Below, in pieces: positions 22,564-33,201 of a stretch of 64,000 nt of DNA. The DNA is from Rhexocercosporidium sp. MPI-PUGE-AT-0058 (taxonomy: Eukaryota; Ascomycota; Leotiomycetes; Helotiales), in the NCBI GenBank assembly GCA_020746875.1, contig JAGTJL010000007.1:434001-498000 (forward strand). The letters are read 5' to 3'. Below the pieces are notes generated by a model. It saw only the letters and a program-made list of their open reading frames with translations, did not search any database and was not told the DNA's origin. The translations under genes were made by a program, and so were the position numbers. Every line of letters begins with the position of its first letter. Positions within the stretch are counted from its first letter, which is position 1.

Positions 22564-24681
22564 TCACAACTCATCCTTCCCCCCACCCACAACTTTCTCC
22601 TTCCCCCCACCCACAACTTTCTCCTTCCTCACCTCCCCCGTTCCTAAAACCCCCGTGCCGTCCCTAATCCTAACCTCACTCACCTTCCCCATATCCACCA
22701 AACCCCTCTTAACAATGCTCGTCAAAATCTCATACGCGACCTGCGCGCCCGCAAGCGCAGTCTGCTCACCCACCCCATCATACGCCGGTGCAACCTCAAC
22801 AATATCCGCACCCACGACATTCAACCCCTCAATGCTCCTCAGAATCTTAATGAGTTCTCGACTCGTCCAGCCACCCGCCTCAGGCGTCCCAGTACCAGGC
22901 GCGAGACCCGGGTCGAGGACGTCGATGTCGACGGAGAGATAGACGGGCGTAGACGTACCGATTCTGTTCATGATGGCGGAGATGACGCCTTTGGTGCCGA
23001 GGTCGTCAATGTCGTCTGAGGAGATGCGGAGGAAGCCCTGGTTGGTATCGTCTTCGAAATCAGCCCAGTCATCACCGCTTAGTCTCGTGCGGAGACCGGC
23101 GTGCACGGAGGAGCCGTTCAGGATTAAGCCTTCGTTGGAGGCGATCCAGAACATGCTGCCGTGGTTGAATTGTGCTTGGTCGCTTGGCCAGGGGGAGGGG
23201 TATTTAGCTGGGTGCCAGGTGTCGAGGTGAGCGTCGAAGTGAAGGACTGCGATGGGGCCGCCGTGGACTTTGTTGAGGCCGCGGAGGGCGGCGAGGGCGA
23301 GTGAGTGGTCGCCACCGAGGGAGATTAGTTTGGGGTATTTGAGGGTTGAGGAGAGGGGGGTACGGTGGCCGAGTTCAAGGTAGGCGGATGTCATTTGTGT
23401 GAGGGCCATGGCATTGTCGAGGGGCGTGACGGGGATGTCGCCGCAGTCGAGGATGGTTGCCCATGAGGAGTATGGGTTTATTGCTGCGCGGGCGTTGAAG
23501 CCTCTGAAGGATGTTTGGCGGGAGGATGCTGCTCGGATGGCGCGAGGACCGAATCGAGCGCCTGTGAAGAATTAGAATGTCAGAATAGGCTATGTTGGAG
23601 AAGGGCAGTAATATGACAGAGTAAGTGTACCTGGTCTGTAACTAACAGCTGTGTCGAATGGGACTCCAATGATGCCGATATCGAATTGTGTCTCTGGTTT
23701 GGTGAGGCACTTGACGTGTTCTAGATGTGCGAAGGAGTTGACTCCGTTGAATCCCCACTGCAGTTATCATTAGCTTTGATGTAGCGAATCGTAGTACTGC
23801 AATTCTATTGGAAAGAAGAAGTAAGAGGGAAAATGAATGAGGTTGAAGTGCCCGCTTGGCTTCTGACAGAACAGGTTTTGGACTCCAAGTTTCCCCTGGG
23901 AATGAGCATGATGATGTGACGGAGAAAACCTGAGAGAGGCTTGAGAGATATTTCATCTTCTTTGTATTGCTACCTGACGAAGCATATACTATAGCTGCTC
24001 CGGTTCCTTGAAGCTTCAAAAGCAGCGGAAAGCCAAACCTCTTCTCAGGCTAGTGGAGTTGAAGATGCTGTCTTAGCCGACACTGGGTCGAAGAAACAAG
24101 AGATATCGCTAGTAAAAATGCCTTTGAGATTTAAGATTCAAACTTGTTCACATCTCTTCTCTGGAAGATCAAGAAGCGAACCGGAGACGAAGTGATGGTA
24201 AAGCGGCTTTTCGACCGTAGTGTGATTTCAAGACGCAGAAGAAGCCAAAACAAGAAAAATACCAAAATGCAGCGAAACAACAGCAATATTCCTACACACA
24301 ACTCCTCTATCGCCGAAGAAGGGAAGGAAAACAATAGCACGTCAGTTAACTACCTGCATCCCAACCTAGAATCCAGGTCTCATTCTCAAACCCCCACCTT
24401 CCACCCTTCGCCCCGAAAAACTCAACACATTCTCTCACTTGAAGCAAACTCCAAACAAAACAAAAACAAAAACAACCTATGAGCAGAAACCGAAACAGAG
24501 TAGAACAAACCTCAAACCCCCACTTCCTCTCCAACTCCTCGGCAGAATCCCTCTTAAACTCCCTCTCATGAAGCGGGATCTCGACTTCCTCTCCCTCGGC
24601 ACGATGATGGTGCTCATGCGCCGCCACGAGACCCAAAGCCACGCTACAAAGAGCGAGAAGAGACGTGCTCTGGATCTTCAT
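22564..24681 (-). CDS. Agmatinase-family ureohydrolase with signal peptide and C-terminal KDEL
   Basis: Three exons on the minus strand (24511-24681, 23631-23757, 22564-23561) join to 431 residues; the first intron is unusually long (753 bp). Exon 1 encodes a signal peptide ([20 protein letters not shown]) and a His-rich stretch. The enzyme core has the di-manganese ligands in GGDHS, DAHLDTW and [10 protein letters not shown], and the agmatinase-like [12 protein letters not shown] loop. Agmatinases hydrolyse agmatine to putrescine and urea; substrate assignment within the family is tentative. The protein ends in two exact KEKVVGGG units and then KDEL-stop. A signal peptide plus KDEL predicts retention in the endoplasmic reticulum, an unusual place for this activity. 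A guanidino substrate in the secretory pathway is possible. Confidence 0.85.
22579..22626 (-). repeat. Two exact 24-bp tandem copies at the agmatinase C-terminus
   Basis: Bases 22579-22602 and 22603-22626 are identical and encode KEKVVGGG twice on the minus strand. The codons just after (Lys-Asp-Glu-Leu, stop) begin like a third copy (AAGGA), so repeat slippage may have shaped the KDEL terminus. Confidence 0.9.
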
Positions 24682-24724
24682 CTTGCAATAAAGGGATAAG
24701 TTAAAAAAAAAAAAGGTAAGAGAA

Positions 24725-24793
24725 GGTTGAAAAAATAATCGAGCGGTGTCTGTCTCTCCTTGGAAGAGTTGCAGGTTCGAGTCCTTTTCAGAC
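24725..24793 (+). pseudogene. Degenerate tRNA-like sequence
   Basis: A perfect B-box match, GGTTCGAGTCC, lies at 24774-24784. An A-box-like TCGAGCGGTGTC lies about 30 bases upstream, and the flanks 24725-24731 and 24787-24793 pair at six of seven positions. No convincing anticodon stem forms, so this is probably a serine- or leucine-type tRNA relic. It lies upstream of the agmatinase start and 300 bp left of the transposon. Confidence 0.35.
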
Positions 24794-25091
24794 TGTATGG
24801 GACCAGGGGGACCAGGATAATCTTACGTAATCCACCCTACAGTAACGTGGTACAGTACCCCGAGCCCGATCCCGATTATTCGTTATCAAAGCTAAAGCCA
24901 AAGCCGAGAGAGAACCAGAACCAGAACGAGAACTGCTTCCTCCCGGACTCCCACTCCCACTCTTGAAAGGAAGCCCAACTCCTATCCCGAGGACCGGTCC
25001 AGTACAACAGTACCGTATCGCTATTTCCTACCCTTCCCTGTTCCGCCGGTGTCCAGTACTGTAATCTTACATAACATAAAAATAGGAAATA

Positions 25092-25156
25092 ACGTACTTG
25101 ATAAGTAAGCGGATCATGCATGTTAACGGATCACACCCCACCAAAACTACCACTTT
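25092..25156 (+). repeat. Left terminal inverted repeat of the pogo element
   Basis: Begins ACGTACTTGATAAGTAAGCG and matches the reverse complement of 26886-26950 at all 65 positions. Identity stops at 25157. Confidence 0.95.
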
Positions 25157-25174
25157 TACACCATTTAACCAGTT

Positions 25175-26836
25175 ATGTCTCAACCAACCAACACTCAATT
25201 GGCTTCTAAGGAAGGCCGAATAGCTCTTGCGATTAATTCGTACAAATCTGGCTATTTTACGAGTATTCGCGAAGCCGCAAACACCTACGACGTTGCTTAT
25301 TCAACTTTACATGCGCGACTCCACGGACGCGTTCCACGACAAGAAATTCGATCCGTAAACCACAAGCTCACAGCTACGGAAGAATTAACGCTCGTTAATT
25401 GGATTTTATCTATGGACGAACGAGGTTTACCGGTCCGTACGGCTTTAATTCGAGATATGGCTACGTTACTTCTCCAAAAACGGACCGGTACGGACGCGTC
25501 TTCTACGCGTACAATTGGAGTTCGGTGGCCATACAACTTCGTCCAACGTCACGACTCTTTGCGGACCCGATATAACCGAAAATACGACTATAAACGTGCT
25601 CTTTGCGAAGATCCTACGGTTATTCGAGATTGGTTCCGACTAATACAAAATACGGTCGCAAAATATGGGATTCAAGACGAAGATATCTACAACTTTGATG
25701 AGACGGGCTTTCAAATGGGCGTAATTTCAACTGCAAAGGTTGTTACGGCTTCTGAACGAGCTTTGCGGCCCGTTACGATTCAACCTGGGAACCGCGAATG
25801 GGTTACGGCTATTGAGTGTATTAATTCGAGCGGTTGGTCACTTCCCTCGATGATTATACTTAAAGGCAAAACTCATATCTCTTCTTGGTATCTCGACTCT
25901 TTACCGTCTAATTGGACAATTGCAGTTAGTGACAATAGCTGGACGACTGATCAATTAGGCCTAACTTAGCTTACGGACGTGTTTCATTCGCATACAAAAG
26001 ATCGTACGAAGGGTGTATATCGGCTTTTGATTCTTGACGGACACGGAAGCCACGTAACGCCTGAATTCGACTTGTTTTGCAAAGACCACTGTATTATTAC
26101 TCTTTGTATGCCACCACATTCGTCGCATTTACTTCAACCTCTTGATGTCAGTTGTTTTGCGGGTTTAAAGCGGTCGTACGGACGTCAAATTGAAGATTTA
26201 ATGCGAGTTGGAGTTAGCCATATTGACAAGTCTGATTTTCTTTCAGCTTATCTTACAGCTCGTACAGAAGCTTTAACTTCAAATACGATCCGTAATGGAT
26301 TCGCAGCTACTGGATTAGTCCCGTACGACCCTGAACGTGTCCTCTCGAAGCTTAATACTCAATTACGGACGCCTACCCCTCCTCCTCCTCCCGCGACCGA
26401 ACAAGCGACTTGGGTCCCAGAGACGCCACATAATATACAGGAGTTGGAATTACAAGCTAAGGCAATTGGAGACTTTGTACAACGTCGTACGGCTGGTTCT
26501 TCTAGCCCTACAGACCGTGCGATTCAACAATTAGTCAAAGGTTGTCAAATAGCTATGCACTCTGCGGTTCTTCTTGCGGACGAAAACAAAAAGCTACGGG
26601 CCGCGAATGAACGCCAAAAGAAGAAGAGAGCTGTACGGAGGTCATATATTGCTACGGGGGGTGTTTTGACAATACAGGAGGGCTTAAATCGATCTGTAAT
26701 TGCAAATACAGAGCCTACGGGTCAGTCTACGGGTGGGGTTGAAGAGGGACGAATCCGCGCGCCGCGGACGTGTAGTATGTGTAAATCGCTCGAACACACG
26801 GCCCGTACGTGTCCGCTTAGATTTAATTCAACTTAA
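25175..26836 (+). pseudogene. Pogo/Fot1 DDE transposase with one in-frame stop
   Basis: The frame would encode 553 residues but has a TAG at codon 265 (25967-25969), where relatives usually have tryptophan (TGG); a single G-to-A change explains it. The N-terminal part has a psq-type helix-turn-helix (DVAYSTLHARLHGR) and a CENP-B-like DNA-binding region. The DDE_1 catalytic acids are visible in YNFDETGF, LILDGHGSH and QPLDVSCF. The C-terminus carries a CCHC zinc-knuckle pattern (CSMCKSLEHTARTC). The stop falls between the first and second catalytic acids, so the truncated product cannot catalyse transposition. Internal starts downstream of the stop would lack DNA binding. Otherwise no frameshift is seen, so the defect is recent or could be bypassed by readthrough. 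Confidence 0.9.
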
Positions 26837-26885
26837 TTTAGTTTAATAATAATAATTTTAATTCGTTGTTAAGTTATTAGTTCTT

Positions 26886-26950
26886 AAAGTGGTAGTTTTG
26901 GTGGGGTGTGATCCGTTAACATGCATGATCCGCTTACTTATCAAGTACGT
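26886..26950 (-). repeat. Right terminal inverted repeat of the pogo element
   Basis: Exact reverse complement of the left repeat, followed by the TA target duplication at 26951-26952. Confidence 0.95.
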
Positions 26951-26952
26951 TA

Positions 26953-28310
26953 GAGGTACAGTACCGGGTCTCTTCGATATCATTCATTCACTCCAGTGAC
27001 GTAGTGTACCAGCAGCCAGCAGCCAGCTGTGCAGCTTGCCTTCTAGGTTGACTTTTGACTTTTGATCTTGACGTATCTGAACATGACTTTAATAGGGAGG
27101 GAAGAGGATAGTAGTTGGGAAGGAGCAAGTTGGCAAGTAAGCAGCATATAGTCAGTCACTCACTCAGTTCAGTAAATTTTACTGTGCCAGCACGATATAC
27201 ATACTCCGTAGAAGGAGAAGTCAGGATCTTTGGAGAGAGATGTAGGTATAGCTAGATATATATATATAATACGAACATGTCCGGTTTTGCAGCTATCTGG
27301 TTTCCTCTCTCTTCCCCCTCCCTCCATCTCTTAGCTCTCACCTAAAAGATATCTCCTACTGAGAAACTATGACCCCACACACCAGAGCCTACTCATTTCT
27401 CACTTCCCACTTCCCTCCCCCTCACTTACTTACCCCTACTTACCTTGCCCCTTCTTCAGGACCTTGGTATGCCGCTAGAGACATAACGGACAAACAAAGA
27501 GAGAAGAGCGCAGTAAACCAAAAACAAGATCGAGGAATATGAGAGGGAGGGAGTTAAGAGTGACGAGGAAGTATGAAGGGTAGCGGTGCAACTGCCTGAG
27601 GAACATATACGGAGCCTGTCAGGTAGCCTATCAGGTGTATGGGGCTTACCTCAAAAAAATGCCCACCGGGTGGCTTGACCAATCGACCAAAACAGATCTA
27701 TGAGGCGCCATTCCTAGGGACAAGGAAGAAGCAATCACATGGGAATAGGTGCCTTCATTCGGAAAAACTCCCATCATCCCAACCTCACTTTCAAAACACG
27801 GAAAGAAAAGACGTGAACCGAAAGGCGAAGTTCAAAGTCCAAAAAGACCCAGAATGTAAAAATCCTATTCTGCTCCTTGCCTGGCTGCGTGCATCACCTG
27901 CATATCTCTGTACTCGGTTTCTTTCCTCCCCCTCCCCTACAATCCCTTCTCAAGAAGCACTACTCTCAAAACTCCCCAAATGCAACGTTTGACAGAACGG
28001 GGGGAAATAACAAAAGGACAAAAAGATCAAAATATGCCCCAAACTCCCTGCTTTCTCTCTTTCTTAGTTTGCCTTTCCTCCTCCCTCCCTGGCTCCCTCC
28101 GTGCTTTCTGTTCGACTCTTGGCTGGCTGCCTCCCTCCCCTAACTGCTCGTACCCCAAGGTTGGTTGGCTGAAGGATTCGGGAAAAGATTCGGGTTATGA
28201 ATTGGAATTGGAATGTGATGGATTGATGAATGGGGTGTTGACAGATCGTTGATGGGAAGTGGGGGATATCGTTCGTTCGTTCGTTCGTGCGAGGACTGGA
28301 CGGGACTGTA
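26953..28310. other. Intergenic region downstream of cdc42
   Basis: A 1.36-kb stretch with a short TA microsatellite near 27256 and CT-rich tracts. It includes the cdc42 3' flank (a GTTC repeat at 28270-28288). No gene is supported. Confidence 0.5.
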
Positions 28311-29145
<835 letters not shown>

Positions 29146-31067
29146 TGTTCCGTTGTCTACCCCTTCGTCGTTGGATCACCGAGCTGAGACGACACAGCGC
29201 AAACCACTACTACAGTCTCGGGGGGATATCTATCGTCTATCTGTTTGTCTGTCTGCTGCGCACGGAGAAGGTCGAGTCGGGGATGGGTGGGAGATGGTTT
29301 CGGGAGACGGGGCGACGTTGGACGTTGGATGTTACAACGAGACGACGATGATAGATGGATGGCACTGTACGGGATAGGTGTAGCGTGGAGATGGCAATCC
29401 AAGCCGATAAGTACAGTAAGTAGCTGGGCTGACCCGAAACGGGGGTTGGCCTGATGTGGATTGGGGGTGGGAGAGGGAGAGTGGGAGTGCGGCTAGACGG
29501 GCAGCGAGTGAGCACAACACAAAACAGTACAGTCCGGTACAGCAGGAAGCAGCAGACCGGGTTGGGGAGAGGGAGGGAGTGAGTGAGTGGGTGAGTGGGT
29601 GGATGGGTGAGAGAGAGGTTGAAGAGGAGGGAGGGAGGGAGGATGTTAGAAAACGTACACTGGGCTGGCTGCTGGCTGGCTGCTGGCTGGTGATTGCCGC
29701 AAGGGTTGGATACCGAAGGCGTAAGTATTATAGCGTGGGCTCGCACGTTCGTTGGGTGGCTGGGTGGGTGACGGGTGATGGGTGATGGGGAGAGGCTGAG
29801 CAGCAGCTTTGTTTCCCCTGGGCCAACGACGACTTGAGTAGCGGATTGGAAACAATCACAGGGAGTGGAAGTGGAGTGGAGTGGAAATGGAGTGGAAGTA
29901 ATTAATTAGTGGAACGGATCTGGATCTGGATCAGGGTCAGGACCAGACAGGAAATGATTCAGGAGGACCGATGCGGTACAGTGTAGATTTGCAGCAGCAG
30001 TAGTATGTCGCAGTAGCAGCAGCCAGGAGAGGATGGATGGATGGATGGATGGATGGCTTGTTTGCTTGGACGAGAGAGGGAGAGAGGGAGGGAGACAATG
30101 CAAGCACACAGGGAAAGACAAAGACAGGGCAGGGCAGGCAGGTGGAAGGAAAAGATGGGACGGACGCTGGTGTTTGGTTGGTTGGTTGGTTGGTTGGTTG
30201 GTTGGTTATTTGGTGGAGTTTGACTTGCAGCTGCTGCAGTACAGTAGTTGCAGTAATTAGTTGCAGTTGCAGTGGCAGTGGCAGAGTGCAGCTGGTGGTG
30301 CAGGAGATTCAGGTTCAGGTTCAGGTTGAGCTTCAGCTTGAGCTTCCGGGATGATCGATCCGGATCAGGATGGCTCGAGGTCAAGGAAGATCCAGGAAGT
30401 CCTGGCTGGGTGCAGCAGGAAAGTAAATTGTGAAACGATGTGATGGATGTGATGTGATATGATGTGATCGACAACGAAATCTCTTGCATCCAGTACTGTA
30501 CAAAATCGACGGCGGAACCCGGAACCCAGGGATGGAAGGAAGGAAGTATTGAACTATTGGAACTATTGACACTGTCTGTCTATCATTCGTCACTCCATTC
30601 ATTCGTGGCTGCCGATTTTATATTGAAGGCGGTGAGATGCGATGCAGTGAAGTGACGGCGATAATCTGCAGAGGAAGGGTGGGCTTCGAGGAAAATGAAG
30701 GCATTGGGAAACTTTATATCTATCTCCTTGCCCTTCTCCTTCCTCCTCTTCCTCTCCCTCTTCCTCCGCTGTGCAAATGAATGTTAATTTCTACCACAAG
30801 GACTATCCCATCGCCTCACTACCCAAATCTACTCCAACCGCCTTACTCTACATTCCATTCCATCCACTCCCCCAGTCATCCCTAATCCCTTCCTCCCTCC
30901 TCCCTCCTCCCACACTAACATCCCAGCATACATAAACGCGTCGCTCGCGTGGCCAGCGCGCCAAAGGCACCAGCACTAACCCATCAACCAACCAGCCATA
31001 TCACATCCCGTCACCATACCAAAATCCCCAACCCAGTCGGTCTAGATTCTAGATAAGATCCCCAACA
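29146..31067. other. Divergent promoter region of cdc42 and the Vma22-like gene
   Basis: A 1.9-kb region dominated by low-complexity DNA: GAGT/GGGT runs (29570-29625), GGAT repeats (30031-30056), GGTT repeats (30174-30207), CAG-rich tracts and CT-rich DNA near 30720-30770. No credible coding frame. Both genes fire outward from it, so it should contain long leaders and control elements for each. Confidence 0.6.
30174..30207. repeat. GGTT tetranucleotide microsatellite
   Basis: An essentially perfect tetranucleotide run between cdc42 and the Vma22-like gene; a GGAT run of similar size lies 120 bp to its left at 30031-30056. Confidence 0.9.
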
Positions 31068-31945
31068 ATGGTAGCAAACCCTCAAGCCCTCTCCGACGAG
31101 ATCGACTCCCTTCTCGCCCAATATCTACAGCTCTTGGACGAATACACCTCTCTCCATGTGTCACTTAGCTCGCTGCAGTCTTCGGTACGGCCCTGTTCTC
31201 CGCGAAATCTATCGTGCTGTCCTGTCCCGCATCTTGAAATGAGCGCTACACTCTATCATCTTTGTATTACTGATCTATCTACTTTTACTGACTGGCGCTG
31301 TGCGTGAATTAGATCTACACCAACATCGCTCGAGCCAACTTCCAAGCGGAAAGGGGCCTGAGCTATGGCAGGGACTCGTACGATCAGAGGGCTATGCGGC
31401 CGGCGCGAGTGTGTAGAGTGACGGGTGATGCTGAGGATGGGTCGGTGGTCTTTGAGATTGGAAAGGTGGTGACATCTACAGGAGGGGAGAAGACTGGGTT
31501 GGGCGAGACTGGAGTGAAGGCAGATGACGAGCAGGGGAAAGATGGGAATCTCCCAAGCCAGACTCAGAATATCGAGGAAGGGATGGAGAAAATGACCGTC
31601 CAGACAGAAGGCACAGATGATCCTACCAAAGACAGCAAGGACGAAGAAGGAAAAGACAAGGAGCTACCGAAAGTCGCAAATCAGAAAGACGACAATTCAA
31701 CCCCACAAACCCCAGACCCCCTCCGCATGTTCGGCTTCAGCATCCCCAGCGCCCTCCGCACAGCCCAATCGTCTTCTATCCAACTCGTTGAATCCTCTAT
31801 CCCACGTCTCGCGACTATCAGTCTGCAGATGCGGGCTTTGGAGATACAGATTCGACGGGCAAGGAAATATAGGGCGAAGGCTTTGGCGCTGGAGGGTGGG
31901 AGAGGGGGTTTGAAGGCGGTGGTGGGAGAGAGCGTCTCTGTGTGA
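31068..31945 (+). CDS. vma22: Vma22/CCDC115-like V-ATPase assembly factor
   Basis: Two exons (31068-31184, 31313-31945; intron GTACGG...ATTAG) give 249 residues. The N-terminus is a coiled coil with the family pattern SLLAQYLQLLDEYTSLHVSLS, then IYTNIARANFQAERGLSYGRDSYD, a conserved block in fungal Vma22 proteins. The middle is an acidic, disordered linker (about residues 95-165). The C-terminus has the second conserved helix, DPLRMFGFSIPSALRTAQSS, followed by a basic coiled coil (IQIRRARKYRAKAL). Vma22 works with Vma12 and Vma21 in the ER to assemble the membrane sector of the vacuolar proton pump. Length is close to the fungal family. Confidence 0.8.
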
Positions 31946-33201
31946 AATGAATTGGAGCAGGACCCAAGATAGATGCTGGACGTTCCATGAATATTGAAAG
32001 AGATTTCGGAGTAGATGTCTGCGGAATAGATTGCGGAATAGATAGCAGAAGCTGCGATTCCATACTTGGAGTATACAACAAACTCCTCACTCAAGTTCTC
32101 TTGCCGGGGTTTCTCGTACTAAAATAGGATCTCCTGAGATATCTCGCCACTCAACCGAGCTTCACTCGAATTTTTACGATAAGCTTGTATTTATATATAT
32201 ATATATCTACAACTACCTCAACCAGCTATCCCCTCCGTCCAACCGTCCAACCGTTCCCCTGCGAACTTCTCCTAAAGTCCCCAAGCACCTCTCCGCCTCA
32301 TACTCAGCCCTTAAGGAAAACAAAACAGTGTAGCGGGAAAGAAAAAGAAAAAGAAAAAGGCTGCAAAATCCCCGAAAGAAGGAGGGGTACATACTTTCCT
32401 CTGTGCCCTCTGTACTCAGCACTCTGTACTCGAGAGCGCCTTGTACCACCACCGACGTCCACCAACACATTCTCATTGATGCATGCATGCACACATCTCG
32501 ACATATCCTACTCCATTCGGCCCCGTCCGGCACACACTGAGAAGGTACATGAAATGCTGTGTCCTCTGCCTTGACTCGATTTCGATTTCGGTTTCGATCT
32601 CGGTCTCGATCTCTGTCGTGCGAGCAAGTCGAGTCGAGTCGAGTCGGTGCTGAGGTTGTACGGGATGCGGATGGTGACCAGCTAGGCTGGATACTGTGCT
32701 ACTTACTGTGTTATCCTGCAGATATAGATGCAGATGCAGATGGGGATGTAGATGAGCACGACCGATTGAATTGAATGCGTGGGAGCACAAGAGGCGTGGC
32801 AGGGCGTGGAATGGGCTGGCAAAAATTAATTACAAGAGCAGAATAGAGAGGAGACATGAGGAGCGAGTTTGGGTGTATGTTTATTTGCAATGCCATTTCC
32901 ATCGGCTCAGCTACATGCATTGCGATTTATCCCGCGCTGTGCTATTATCACTCCATGTAGAGTCATTTGATACATGAGCAAATCCGCAACGCCTAGCCTA
33001 TTCAGCAAGTCTCTGCCATTGTACCGTCCTCGTCATTGTCGCTACATTAGATAGACAGACAGAGCGAAACTCGCTTCTAGATCAACAAGCCCAGCCCCTA
33101 TTCATAGCAATCAAGCAAGCGAGCTCAACACAACAACAATCAACATAGCACAGCACATTCCACCACCCCTCCACACCACAAGCACAAGCACGAGCAAGCA
33201 C
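31946..33201. other. Convergent intergenic region
   Basis: A 1.26-kb region between the Vma22-like gene and DNA ligase. It contains TCGATY hexamer repeats (32577-32613) and GAGTC repeats (32629-32646). No gene or RNA was recognised. Confidence 0.5.

Larger units (their letters stand above)
25092..26950 (+). mobile_element. Pogo/Fot1-type Tc1-mariner DNA transposon, complete
   Basis: The 1,859-bp element is bounded by 65-bp terminal inverted repeats that are identical by eye and by a TA dinucleotide on each side (25090-25091 and 26951-26952), the expected Tc1/mariner target duplication. A single transposase frame on the plus strand fills most of the interior. Codon use (many TACG, ACGG and ATT/TTA words) differs from the flanking genes. 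Perfect repeats and nearly intact coding indicate recent insertion. It sits in intergenic DNA and breaks no recognisable gene. Confidence 0.95.
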
